Assembly: GCF_029964055.1 (NCBI RefSeq)
Contig: NZ_CP124836.1
Location: 3,472,001-3,536,000 of the forward strand
Direction: 5' to 3'
Length of the DNA: 64,000 nt
DNA from: Arthrobacter sp. EM1
Lineage (GTDB): Bacteria > Actinomycetota > Actinomycetes > Actinomycetales > Micrococcaceae
Part shown: piece by piece, positions 25,101 through 33,926 of the stretch
How the letters are laid out: each line of letters opens with the position of its first letter
How positions within the stretch are numbered: position 1 is the stretch's first letter
Position numbers and translations under genes: made by a program
The notes under the pieces: generated by a model
What the model was told of the DNA's origin: nothing
The model's database searches: none
What the model saw: the letters and a program-made list of their open reading frames with translations, nothing else

Positions 25101-26441
25101 GTGAAAATTAGCCCAGAACGCTCCCACGCGGTCTTGACCGCCGCCTTTTGTCTGGCGATCGCGCTGCTCTTCAGCGGCAGTGGAGCGCCACCCGGGGAAG
25201 CTCTGGCGGCGAACGCCACGACACCCGCGGATGATGCTGCGGCCAATGGCCTCCGTGCAGTCGATGGCGGGGCTGGTTTCTACGGCGGATTCGAGAACCC
25301 ACTGCCTGCCACCCCGGACTACTTCCCGCTTGGTGTCTGGCTGGAAAGCGTCCTGGAGCCGGGCGACATAGAAATGGACAAAAGCGTCGGGCTGAACACC
25401 TACGTGAACTTGACTGCGAACTCCGACACCGCCCTGCTGCAGCCCGGCGGTGTCCACGCTGTGACGAGCGAACCCTCGCCATGGAGCTCGGGCCTGGTCC
25501 TTGCCGACGAACCCGACATGTGGGCGGGGCCGGGGTCCTCCAAATGGACCGGAAAGTGGCCCGGGCAGGGGGAGGTCTGCAACCCCGCGGGAGTGCCCTG
25601 TGGCTATTCTGTGCAGCGGAAGCTCTCTGCAGCTATTGCCGACGGAACCATGACGTATGCCAACTACGGCAAGGGCGTCAGCTTCTGGGAGACCGATGAA
25701 GAAGCGTCGGTCTTCGTCAATGAATTCCAGGACGTGGTTTCGGTCGACAACTACTGGTTCACCGACCCCAACATCTGCGGCCAAGGGGAGGGTGGCGGAA
25801 GGCTGGGCGGGGGACGCAACCTGACGGACCTGGAATGCCGGCTGGGCGCCAATTATGGCTGGACAGTTGACCGGGTCCGATCCCTGGTCCGGCCGGCCGG
25901 CAGCAAACCGGTGTGGGCCTTTGTGGAACTAGGGCATCCGGCGGGCGAGGCCAAAGCCCCCACCATCACCGGCCCGCAAATCAGGGCCGCCGTCTGGAGC
26001 AGCCTGATCCACGGCGCACGGGGAATTGTCTATTTCAACCACAGCTTCGGCGGCCCGTGCCAATCCTTCCACATCCTCCGGGAATCATGCGGTGACGAGA
26101 TAAGGCCCTGGGTGACCTCCGTCAACCAACAAATCACCGTCCTGGCACCGGTGCTCAACGCGCCGTTCCTGGACGGTGCCCTGACCCGGACTGCGGGCGT
26201 CGACACGGCCGTGAAAGTACTCGACGGCGACCTCTACATCTTCGCGGGCTCGGCGCAGGCACAGGCACAGCATGCTGAACTCACTCTGGGGTGCCTGCGT
26301 GGCGCGGATTTCACCGCCGCGGTGCTGGACGAGGACCGCACGGTGCACGTCAGCAACGGCACCATACGGGACACGTTCAAGGACGGCAACGCGGTCCACC
26401 TCTACCGAATCAACGGGGCCGCCGCTTCCTGCCTGCCCTAA
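25101..26441 (+). CDS. Secreted glycoside-hydrolase-like protein
   Basis: A 446-residue protein with an N-terminal signal peptide (hydrophobic stretch about 10-26, Ala-rich cleavage region near 36-37). The mature part reads as a TIM-barrel glycosidase-like domain: GVWLESVLEPGDIEMDKSVG, SSGLVLADEPDMW (a candidate acid/base Glu) and PVWAFVELGHP (a candidate nucleophile), then a smaller C-terminal beta domain. Cysteines at several exposed positions suggest disulfides. The specific family is not recognised. In this locus it could trim or release the polysaccharide. The GTG start is 3 bp after the upstream stop. Confidence 0.65.
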   Translation: MKISPERSHAVLTAAFCLAIALLFSGSGAPPGEALAANATTPADDAAANGLRAVDGGAGFYGGFENPLPATPDYFPLGVWLESVLEPGDIEMDKSVGLNTYVNLTANSDTALLQPGGVHAVTSEPSPWSSGLVLADEPDMWAGPGSSKWTGKWPGQGEVCNPAGVPCGYSVQRKLSAAIADGTMTYANYGKGVSFWETDEEASVFVNEFQDVVSVDNYWFTDPNICGQGEGGGRLGGGRNLTDLECRLGANYGWTVDRVRSLVRPAGSKPVWAFVELGHPAGEAKAPTITGPQIRAAVWSSLIHGARGIVYFNHSFGGPCQSFHILRESCGDEIRPWVTSVNQQITVLAPVLNAPFLDGALTRTAGVDTAVKVLDGDLYIFAGSAQAQAQHAELTLGCLRGADFTAAVLDEDRTVHVSNGTIRDTFKDGNAVHLYRINGAAASCLP

Positions 26442-26475
26442 CGGCCGCAGGATTACAGGGTTACACCTTGAGCGA

Positions 26476-27786
26476 CTACGCCGCGGTGCGGAAGAACAAT
26501 TCCGTCACCCTCGCAAGCCGGTAAGGATCGTCCACGCCGCAGAGCTCCCGGGCCGAGTGCATCGAAAGCAGTGGCACACCGACGTCGACCGTCCGGATAC
26601 CGAGTCGGGTGGCGGTCAACGGACCGATGGTGGAGCCGCAGGGCATCTCGTTGTTGGAGACGAACTCCTGGTACGGGATGCCGGCGTCCGCGCAGAGCCG
26701 CGACCAAAGAGCTGCGCCGGTTGCGTCCGTTGCGTAGCGCTGATTCGCGTTGATCTTCAGCAGCGGGCCGCCGTTCAGCGCCGGCCGGTTGGCCGGATCG
26801 TGCCGTTCAGCATAATTGGGGTGGACGGCGTGACCGGCGTCGGCGGAGACGCAAAATGACGCGGCGAAGGCCTGCCGCCGCTGGCTCGCAGAAGCCCCCA
26901 GACCGTCGGAAATGCGCACCAGGATGTCCTCAAGGAGGGGCCCGCTGGCACCGGAGCGGGAGGCGGAGCCGATCTCTTCATGGTCAAACGCGGCCAGCAC
27001 GGCAATCGGCGACCCGGCCGGGAGTGACGCGGCGGCGTGGGCGATCAGGGCCGTGAGTCCGGCGTGGGTTGCGGACAGGTTATCCAGCCGGCCGGACGCG
27101 AAGAACTCGCCTTTCGCGCCGAACACTGCCGGGGCCTGGGTATCCGCAATGACAACGTCGTAGCCGCCGATCTGGGCAGCGTCCACGTCGGCACCGGCAA
27201 CCCGGTCCGCGAGCAGGCCCAACAGGTCTTCCCCTGCCGGATCGCCGAGCCCATACACCGGGTTCATGTGTTGCTGCTTGTCCAGGGCCAGCCCCTCGTT
27301 GACGGCACGATCCAGGTGGATGGCCAACTGGGGGAAACGCAGCAGCGGCCCGGTGGCCGTGAGATGCTGGCTGCCGTCACGCAGCACGAGGCGCCCTGCG
27401 AGCTGCAATTCGCGGTCCAGCCAGGAGTTGAGCAGCGGACCGCCGTAGACCTCGACGCCGGCCTGCAGCCAACCGAACTTGCCCGTCGTGGGTTTGGGCT
27501 TGAGCTTAAACGAGGGGGAGTCGGTATGGGCGCCCAGAATGTTAAAGGCCGTGGTGGGATGGGCTGTCCCGGGCACCACCCAGGCGATGATGGCTCCGTC
27601 GCGGATCACGTAGAACTTCCCTGCGCCGGCGGGCATCTGCCAGGGCTCCCGCTCGTCAAGGGCCGTGAATCCTGCTCCGTTCAGCCGGCGGGCGGCTTCG
27701 TGGACGGCATGGAAGCTCGACGGCGACGCGGTGACGTACGCACCAAGGTCCTGGATGTGGGCTGCGGCGTTGGGCTGTGAAGGCAT
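26476..27786 (-). CDS. M18 family aminopeptidase
   Basis: A 436-residue enzyme with the zinc ligands of clan MH/M18: GAHTDSPSFKLKP near the start of the catalytic domain, FDHEEIGSAS in the middle, and the C-terminal SMHSARE. It removes N-terminal residues, usually acidic or neutral, from peptides in the cytosol. ATG 27786 is used (GGAG nearby); the open frame continues upstream with no conserved sequence. It is convergent with the polysaccharide locus (34-bp gap). Confidence 0.93.
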   Translation of the reverse strand: MPSQPNAAAHIQDLGAYVTASPSSFHAVHEAARRLNGAGFTALDEREPWQMPAGAGKFYVIRDGAIIAWVVPGTAHPTTAFNILGAHTDSPSFKLKPKPTTGKFGWLQAGVEVYGGPLLNSWLDRELQLAGRLVLRDGSQHLTATGPLLRFPQLAIHLDRAVNEGLALDKQQHMNPVYGLGDPAGEDLLGLLADRVAGADVDAAQIGGYDVVIADTQAPAVFGAKGEFFASGRLDNLSATHAGLTALIAHAAASLPAGSPIAVLAAFDHEEIGSASRSGASGPLLEDILVRISDGLGASASQRRQAFAASFCVSADAGHAVHPNYAERHDPANRPALNGGPLLKINANQRYATDATGAALWSRLCADAGIPYQEFVSNNEMPCGSTIGPLTATRLGIRTVDVGVPLLSMHSARELCGVDDPYRLARVTELFFRTAA

Positions 27787-28113
27787 GGCTCCGATTCTAA
27801 TGCCGTGGTCCTGGCGCTGCCGGTAGACGGCGACGTTCAGGCCGGCCGCGTAGCCGCCGGACACTGACCCGGTCATGGTGGCCAGTTGGTAAATGCCGCC
27901 GGCGTCGCCGAGACATTGTCCCGTCTCAGCGTGCTCCGCGGGAAGTTCCGGGCGCCGGTTCCCCGGCCGGTGGGCATGCCCTCCCGTGGCGAGGCCCGGT
28001 GTACATATGTCCATCATGTCCACCCGTGAGCGGCAGAGCTGGACATGTCCCGCGGTGCTGGCCCGCGGGACACATCCAGCCCACGGACCAGCACCAGGCA
28101 GGGGCTTTCGGTG
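27787..28113. other. 327-bp gene-free spacer with a terminator-like hairpin
   Basis: Between the permease stop and the aminopeptidase start, both on the minus strand, no gene is seen. At 28039-28079 two near-complementary 17-nt arms (starting CTGGACATGTCCCG and ending GACACATCCAG) form a GC-rich stem with two mismatches, a likely terminator for the permease gene. No T-tract follows. Confidence 0.55.
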
Positions 28114-29556
28114 CTACGAGGCGGGGCGCGACCCTGCAGCGGCGTCTTCGAGGGGTACCTCAGACGCTCCCATCTTGACCTCGTCGGCCGCGGGAGCTGC
28201 AGGCTTCCCGCCGTTTTTGCGGTAGCGCCACACGCCGATACCAACAACAACCGCGGCAAGGGCCAGGGAAAGCAGCAGCGATTCGCGGGTGGACTCCAGG
28301 ACCACCATGCCGATCAGCAACGCAACAATGCTGATGATTGCCACCCAGGTCAAATAGGGGAAGAGCCACATCTTGAGCTGCAGGTCCTTGGCCGCAGCGC
28401 CCATCCTGCGGCGCAGGATCAGCTGCGAGCCGGCGATCACGAGCCACACAAACAAGGCGATGGCACCTGAGGTGTTAACCAGGAACAAAAAGACCGTATC
28501 CGGGGCGACGTAGTTCAGGCCAACAGTGACAAAGCCGACCACTGTGGAGGCCAGGACTGCCGCGGCGGGTACGCCGCGCCTGGAGATCCGCATCCAGGAC
28601 CGCGGGGCATCGCCGCGGCGGGAGAGGGAGAACAGCATCCGGCTGGCGGTGTACAGGCCGGAGTTGAGGCAGGAAAGCACGGAGGTCAGCACCACGATGT
28701 CCATAATGGTGCCGGCGCCGGGGATTCCGAAGAGCTCGATGACGGCAACATACGGGCTCTTGGCCACGGAGGCGGAATTCCAGGGCAGCAGCGTAACCAC
28801 CACCGCAATGGATCCGATGTAGAAAACGAGAATGCGCCAGACGGTCGATTTCACGGCCTTTTTGACGGCGTCGACAGGGTTTTCGGATTCGCCGGCAGCG
28901 ATCGTGGCGATTTCAGCACCGAAAAAGGAGAATACGACCACAAGGATGCCTGCCAGCACGGCACCCGGTCCGTTGGGCATAAAGCCGCCGTTTTCGAGCA
29001 GGTTGCTCACGCCGGGAGCCGGCACGCCCGGTATAAGGCCCAGGATGGCGGCGATGCCGAATATCAGGAACAGCACAATCGCCGCGACCTTGATGGAGGC
29101 GAACCAGAATTCGAATTCACCAAAGGACTTCACCGAGCCCAGGTTGGTCAAGGTCAGGAGCACCATCAGCAGCAGCGCCCAGACCCACTGGTCGATCCCC
29201 GGCACCCAGCGGTGCATGATGGCCGCGCCGGCCGTGGCTTCAATGCCCAGGACGATGATCCAGAACCAGGCGTAGAGCCAGCCGATGCTGAACCCGGCCC
29301 AGCGACCCAGGGCTTTGTCCGCGTAGGTCGAGAACGAACCAGTTTCCGGGTTGGCAGCGGCCATCTCGCCCAACATCCGCATGACCAGAATAACAACGAG
29401 CCCTGCCGCTGTGTAGGCGACCAGGATCCCGGGCCCCGCCTGCTGGATTGCCGCACCGGAGCCGACAAACAGGCCTGCGCCGATCACTCCGGCGATGGCA
29501 ATCATGGACAAGTGCCTGGGTTTCAGGGACTTGGAGAGCTGCTGGTCAGCCTGCAT
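28114..29556 (-). CDS. Amino acid permease, APC superfamily (GabP/AAT-like)
   Basis: A 480-residue protein with twelve helices. The first helix carries SMIAIAGVIGAGLFVGSGAAI, the unwound substrate-binding helix of APC amino-acid/H+ symporters, and helix six has FSFFGAEIATIAAGES, typical of the GABA/proline/aromatic permease group. ATG 29556 is chosen because AAGGA lies about 9 nt upstream; the frame is open to 29622. The palindrome TGTGG-N4-CCACA at 29610-29623 lies in its promoter region. The substrate is not assignable; GABA is a reasonable guess. Confidence 0.9.
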   Translation of the reverse strand: MQADQQLSKSLKPRHLSMIAIAGVIGAGLFVGSGAAIQQAGPGILVAYTAAGLVVILVMRMLGEMAAANPETGSFSTYADKALGRWAGFSIGWLYAWFWIIVLGIEATAGAAIMHRWVPGIDQWVWALLLMVLLTLTNLGSVKSFGEFEFWFASIKVAAIVLFLIFGIAAILGLIPGVPAPGVSNLLENGGFMPNGPGAVLAGILVVVFSFFGAEIATIAAGESENPVDAVKKAVKSTVWRILVFYIGSIAVVVTLLPWNSASVAKSPYVAVIELFGIPGAGTIMDIVVLTSVLSCLNSGLYTASRMLFSLSRRGDAPRSWMRISRRGVPAAAVLASTVVGFVTVGLNYVAPDTVFLFLVNTSGAIALFVWLVIAGSQLILRRRMGAAAKDLQLKMWLFPYLTWVAIISIVALLIGMVVLESTRESLLLSLALAAVVVGIGVWRYRKNGGKPAAPAADEVKMGASEVPLEDAAAGSRPAS

Positions 29557-29609
29557 AAGGCGCCGTCCTTCGGGAATTGTGCGGGTCCGCGGTGGCAAGT
29601 AACTATTTG

Positions 29610-29623
29610 TGTGGCGGACCACA
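29610..29623 (-). promoter_or_regulatory. Palindrome upstream of the amino-acid permease
   Basis: TGTGG-CGGA-CCACA is a perfect 5+5 inverted repeat 54 bp before the permease start codon, in position to act as an operator. The rest of the spacer toward 29816 contains only the hairpin at 29718-29749. Confidence 0.35.
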
Positions 29624-29717
29624 TTGACGTTTCACCCTAAACCGGACTCAGGACCGCCTGTCCTGTGCAATCCCACAAATGACGGGTGGGCAGGCGGGGC
29701 ACTACCCCAACACCAAG

Positions 29718-29749
29718 GCCTAGAAGGCAATGAAAGTTGCCCCCTAGGC
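29718..29749 (-). terminator. Terminator-like hairpin after the two-component operon
   Basis: GCCTAG-aa-GGCAA pairs with TTGCC-cc-CTAGGC around the loop TGAAAG, giving 11 bp with a 2x2 internal loop. It lies 68 bp beyond the response-regulator stop codon on the minus strand. Confidence 0.5.
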
Positions 29750-29816
29750 AATTCACCCGTGTGTCTGAAACCACTGCTTCAAGCAAACAGGCCTCCGCCG
29801 GCCGCTCACCGCGGGC

Positions 29817-30569
29817 TCAGTAGTCGGGGTTGCTGGGCACCACCAGGCCGGTCTCGTAGGCGTACACCACGGCCTGGACCCGGTCGCGCAGGTGCAGTTT
29901 GGTCAGGATCCGGCCCACGTGTGTTTTGACGGTGGCTTCGGAGAGGAAATACCGGTGCGCAATCTCGGCATTGGAGAGTCCCTCGGCCATCGCCCCGAGC
30001 ATCTCGTTTTCGCGCGGGGTTAGGTCCTCCAGCAGCGGATCCTTGACCGGACGGGCCCCGGCCGCGGATCCCGCACCGGGTGTGCCCGGGCCCACCCCGC
30101 TGCCTGCAGCACCGCCGCCCGTGCCGGCACCGCCGCTGCGGACATACGTTTCCAGCAACCGCCGGGTGATGCGCGGCGCCACCACGGCGTCACCACTTGC
30201 CACCACCCGGACGGCGCTGATCAGTTCAGCGGGAGCGACGTCTTTAAGCAGGAAGGCCGAAGCGCCGGCCTGGAGGCCGGCGAAAGCGTATTCGTCGAGG
30301 TCGAAAGTGGTGAGGATGATGATCTTCGAGTGGATTCCGGACGCGGTGATGGCCCGGGTGGCCTCGATTCCGTCCAACACCGGCATCCTCACGTCCATCA
30401 GCACGACGTCGGGCTGAAGGTCACGGACCTGACGGATTGCTTCGGCTCCGTCGGACGCCTCGCCCGCAATTCCCAGATCGGCTTCGCCCTCCAGGATCAG
30501 CCGGAATCCCATCCGCAGGAGCGGCTGGTCATCCACCAGAAGGATGCGGATCGGTGCAGTCTCGCCCAT
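29817..30569 (-). CDS. LuxR/NarL-type response regulator
   Basis: A 250-residue regulator with a receiver domain (IRILLVDDQPLLRMGF; phospho-acceptor Asp in VVLMDVRMPVLDG) and a C-terminal LuxR-type helix-turn-helix (LTPRENEMLGAMAEGLSNAEIA ... VKTHVGRILTKL). The interdomain linker is unusually long and Gly/Ala/Pro-rich (about 140-175). ATG 30569 has AAGGGG 5 nt upstream; ATG 30587 and GTG 30593 are alternatives, the last touching the kinase stop. It is the partner of the adjacent kinase and probably controls the ABC transporter genes upstream in the same operon. Confidence 0.9.
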   Translation of the reverse strand: MGETAPIRILLVDDQPLLRMGFRLILEGEADLGIAGEASDGAEAIRQVRDLQPDVVLMDVRMPVLDGIEATRAITASGIHSKIIILTTFDLDEYAFAGLQAGASAFLLKDVAPAELISAVRVVASGDAVVAPRITRRLLETYVRSGGAGTGGGAAGSGVGPGTPGAGSAAGARPVKDPLLEDLTPRENEMLGAMAEGLSNAEIAHRYFLSEATVKTHVGRILTKLHLRDRVQAVVYAYETGLVVPSNPDY

Positions 30570-30593
30570 CGGTTCCCCTTGACTCATATGCAC

Positions 30594-31916
30594 TTACTTT
30601 CCGTTGTCGCCGTTCAAGTGCAGGACGGCCCGCACTCGCCAACCGTATTCTCCGCTTCGTCCCGCCTCCACGGTGCCCGCATAGAATCTGGCCCGCTCCA
30701 GCATTCCGGCCAGGCCCTGGCCGGTGCCCACAGTTCCGGGGGAGTCCAGGATCCCCCGGGCCGCAGCCGAACCGCCGGCGTCCAGGCTGCCCTTGCCATC
30801 GTCCACAACTTCGATGGTGACGGTGGAGCCGTCCCGGGCAATCACCACGTCCACCCGGCCCAGCGACCGGCCGTAGCGGAGCACGTTCGTCAGCGATTCC
30901 TGCACGATCCGGTAGACCGTTAGCTGGAACGCGGTGTCCAGGGGCAGCGCGGGACCGGTGTGGGTGTAGTGCAGCGGGAGTCCGGCGGTCCGGAATCCCG
31001 CCAGCAATTTGCCCAGGTTGTCACCTGTCACGAGAGGTTCGCGCGGAGCCTGCCCGGTGGCCGACTCGTCACGCAGCACGCCGAGGACGCGCCGCATGTC
31101 CGCCAGGGCGGTGCGCCCGGTGCTGGAGAGTTCCCCGAGGACATCGACCGCCCGCACCGGGTCTTTTTTGATAACCACGGCTGCGCCGTCCGAAAGGCTG
31201 ATCATGACCGTGAGCGCATGCGCCACGACGTCGTGCATTTCCCGGGCGATACGGTTGCGTTCGGCGGCCGATCCGAGCCGTGCGGCCCGGACGGCCCAGG
31301 CGGCAATCTCCTGTTCGTGCTCGCGCCGCTGCCGGACGGATATTCCGATCCCGGTAGCAATAACGTTGGAGAGTGTGATGCTGACGCCGGAGGCGATGCT
31401 GCTAATCAGCTGGAAGTTCTCCGGCGTGTTCACACCCGTGTCCGGCAACCTGCCGTCCAGCGGCCCAACCGCCAGCAGGACGTAGGGGATCACCAGCGGC
31501 GCAGTAGCCGACATAAGGGATAACAGGGCAAACCGCCGGCTGCGCGCCACCGCCACGGAGTAGAGCGCAAACCACAGTCCGGCGGAGACGTTCGAACCCC
31601 AAGGATGCAGCAATGTCACACCCAGGTCGAGCGCGGCAACGAGGGCCAAGACCGCCACCGGCCGGCTTCGCCGGAAGAAGAGCGCCCCTGCGCCCGCCGC
31701 GAGCAGTCCCACAACCGGCCACACGCCGTCGTGCGCTGACTCGACGCCCGCTGGAATGACCAGTCCAAGGTAGCAAAGCACCACAGCGGTATCCATCACC
31801 CGCGGATGCTGAAACAGGTAGCGCCGGAACCGCCCCCGGCGGCGGTCGGTGATTTCGGCGAAGGACGCGTCAGCCGGGCCGGCTGGCGCGTCCTTCACAG
31901 GAACTGCATCGATCAT
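30594..31916 (-). CDS. Sensor histidine kinase (HisKA_3, NarL-type partner)
   Basis: A 440-residue kinase with about five transmembrane helices in residues 40-200, the HisKA_3 dimerisation helix with the phospho-acceptor His in ERNRIAREMHDVVAHALT, and a HATPase domain with QLTVYRIVQESLTNVLRYG (N box) and VEVVDDGKGS (G1 box). The sensing part is mostly membrane-embedded, as in DesK/LiaS-like kinases that sense membrane stress or drugs. It follows the ABC permease gene (31-bp gap) and touches the response-regulator gene, so ABC-ABC-kinase-regulator form one unit. Confidence 0.9.
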   Translation of the reverse strand: MIDAVPVKDAPAGPADASFAEITDRRRGRFRRYLFQHPRVMDTAVVLCYLGLVIPAGVESAHDGVWPVVGLLAAGAGALFFRRSRPVAVLALVAALDLGVTLLHPWGSNVSAGLWFALYSVAVARSRRFALLSLMSATAPLVIPYVLLAVGPLDGRLPDTGVNTPENFQLISSIASGVSITLSNVIATGIGISVRQRREHEQEIAAWAVRAARLGSAAERNRIAREMHDVVAHALTVMISLSDGAAVVIKKDPVRAVDVLGELSSTGRTALADMRRVLGVLRDESATGQAPREPLVTGDNLGKLLAGFRTAGLPLHYTHTGPALPLDTAFQLTVYRIVQESLTNVLRYGRSLGRVDVVIARDGSTVTIEVVDDGKGSLDAGGSAAARGILDSPGTVGTGQGLAGMLERARFYAGTVEAGRSGEYGWRVRAVLHLNGDNGK

Positions 31917-31947
31917 GTTCTGAGCCTAGACGCTGGGCCGGCGGAGG

Positions 31948-32838
31948 CTAGACGTCCCGCCGTTTCAGCACCACGGCGGCCAGGACCACTGGGATGACGA
32001 CCCAGGCGCCCAGGACCAAGACAGCCTGCCAGGCTTCCAGCGTGTCCGGGACGTGCTGCACGGCTATCATCGGGTCGATCGTGTTGCCGGGGAGGTACTT
32101 GCGGGCTTCGACGAAGAAATCGCCGGGGATCAGCTGGAAGGCGATCGGAGCCACAAAGAACAGCCCGACCAGGCTCATAATGCCCCCGGCCGAGTTGCGG
32201 ACCAGCGAGCCCAGTGCCATGCCGATAGCGGCGACCGCGGCGATGTAGGCGCTGTTGACGAGCATCATCTTCACCGACTGCGAACTGGCGAGGTCCAACT
32301 TAAGGTTGTAGTTGCCAAGGATCGGCAGCGACACAAGGCCGGCCAGATACACGGAAGCCGCCGTGAGCACAAACGCCGTCACCATAACAACAAGCAGTTT
32401 CGCGGCATAGGCCGGGATCCGCTTGGGGACGGCGGCGAAGGTGGAGCGGGCCATACCCGTGGTGAATTCGGAGCTCATCAGCAGCACACCCAGCGAGCCC
32501 AGGATCAGCTGGGCGAATGCGATGCCGGATGTGGGGACGCCGACGGCGAGATCTCCGCCCTGCGCGGCAAATGCCGCTGCCGCTTGCGGGTCCCGGGAGG
32601 CCGCCTCAGAGAACTGTCCCGTTCCCCACGCGGACAGGGCACCGAAGCCAACCATCACCAGGACGGTGGAAGCAAGCAGGATCAGGGTGGAGAGGAGGGT
32701 GCGGAATTTGATGAATTCGGAATTCAGGACCCGGAAGAAGCTCGGTCCCGGGCCGGTGCTGGACTTCTGGCCGGCCGCAACGCCACCGGCGCCTGCATGC
32801 GCGCCGCGGCGGGAGGGTTCGAGGGTTGTTGAGCTCAT
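31948..32838 (-). CDS. ABC transporter permease (ABC-2 type)
   Basis: A 296-residue protein with six predicted helices and a large extracytoplasmic loop after the first helix, typical of ABC-2 permeases. It contains SEFTTGMARSTFAAVPKR, a signature of permeases of bacitracin/lantibiotic-type exporters. It is encoded 3 bp after the ATPase gene and presumably forms a dimer of the complex with it. The N-terminal 35 residues are hydrophilic and Gly/Ala-rich. Confidence 0.9.
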   Translation of the reverse strand: MSSTTLEPSRRGAHAGAGGVAAGQKSSTGPGPSFFRVLNSEFIKFRTLLSTLILLASTVLVMVGFGALSAWGTGQFSEAASRDPQAAAAFAAQGGDLAVGVPTSGIAFAQLILGSLGVLLMSSEFTTGMARSTFAAVPKRIPAYAAKLLVVMVTAFVLTAASVYLAGLVSLPILGNYNLKLDLASSQSVKMMLVNSAYIAAVAAIGMALGSLVRNSAGGIMSLVGLFFVAPIAFQLIPGDFFVEARKYLPGNTIDPMIAVQHVPDTLEAWQAVLVLGAWVVIPVVLAAVVLKRRDV

Positions 32839-32841
32839 GGC

Positions 32842-33786
32842 TTAGTTGCCTCCGGTCTGGACGGGGGCCGCAGCGCCCGCGGTGATCAGCGAGTGGTATT
32901 CGACCTCATCCTTGGTCAATTCCATGTATGCCTCCTCGAGGCTGGCCCGAAGCGGGGTGAGTTCGTAGATCAGGACGTGGCTGTCGAGGGCAGCGCGCGC
33001 GATCCCGCGGGGATCCAGGCCTGAGACCTCGAGGAGTTCGTTGTCCTGCAGTTCCACGGAGACGCCGTCAGAGGCCAACAGCTGCATCAGCTGGTCCGGC
33101 CTGTCCGTGCGCACACGCGTGCGGACCTGGCCCTTGCCGGTGATGATGTCCTGGATCGGCGCGTCGGCGATGATCCGGCCGCGGCCGATCACTATCAGGT
33201 GGTCGGCGGTAACTGCCATTTCGCTCATCAGGTGGCTGGAGAGGAAGACCGTGCGCCCCTCGGATGCGAGGTACTTAACGAGGTTGCGGACCCAGACAAC
33301 GCCTTCCGGGTCCAGTCCGTTGACGGGCTCGTCCAAGATGATGGTCTGCGGGTCGCCGAGAAGTGCCGCGGCAATCCCGAGCCGCTGTCCCATGCCAAGC
33401 GAGAAGCCGCCGACCTTTTTCTTGGCAACGTCCGCCAGCCCCGTCATCTCGATCACGTCGTGGACGCGCTTTTTGGGGATGCTGTGCGTGGCGGCCATGG
33501 CCAGGAGGTGGTTGTAGGCGGAGCGGCTGGTGTGGACTGCCTTGGCGTCGAGCAGCGCCCCAACGTCGCGCAGCGGTGCAGCGTGGCGCGCCAACGGGGT
33601 GCCGTTGACGGTGACGGTGCCCGACGTCGGACGGTCCAGTCCCATGATCATGCGCATGGTAGTGGACTTGCCGGCGCCGTTAGGGCCAAGGAATCCGGTG
33701 ACCCTGCCGGCTTCAATAGTGAAGTTGACTCCGGCGACGGCGGTTTTATCGCCGTACACCTTCGTCAGGCCTCGTGCTTCGATCAT
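32842..33786 (-). CDS. ABC transporter ATP-binding protein
   Basis: A 314-residue ATPase: Walker A GPNGAGKST, signature SLGMGQRLGIAAALLG (a variant of LSGGQ), Walker B TIILDEPVNGLDPEG, and the switch His in VFLSSHL. This is the DrrA/BcrA type that pairs with ABC-2 permeases for drug or peptide export. ATG 33786 has AAAGGA 8 nt upstream; the frame extends further without conserved sequence. It heads the operon ATPase-permease-kinase-regulator. Confidence 0.93.
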   Translation of the reverse strand: MIEARGLTKVYGDKTAVAGVNFTIEAGRVTGFLGPNGAGKSTTMRMIMGLDRPTSGTVTVNGTPLARHAAPLRDVGALLDAKAVHTSRSAYNHLLAMAATHSIPKKRVHDVIEMTGLADVAKKKVGGFSLGMGQRLGIAAALLGDPQTIILDEPVNGLDPEGVVWVRNLVKYLASEGRTVFLSSHLMSEMAVTADHLIVIGRGRIIADAPIQDIITGKGQVRTRVRTDRPDQLMQLLASDGVSVELQDNELLEVSGLDPRGIARAALDSHVLIYELTPLRASLEEAYMELTKDEVEYHSLITAGAAAPVQTGGN

Positions 33787-33926
33787 GGAAGCGGTCCTTT
33801 GCGTAGGAGTGGTTGGTGTACCCACCACGCTACCGAGGCCAACCGCCGGTTTCACCGGTCTCAGGGATGATTCCGGGTCCACCCAGGGTAGTCCGGGAGG
33901 ATGACCCTGAGTCGACCCGACGCCGG

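Noticed and set aside
30594..33786. A lantibiotic or peptide biosynthesis cluster around the ABC/two-component operon
   Set aside because: No precursor peptide or modification enzyme is encoded nearby; the genes fit a resistance or membrane-stress module.
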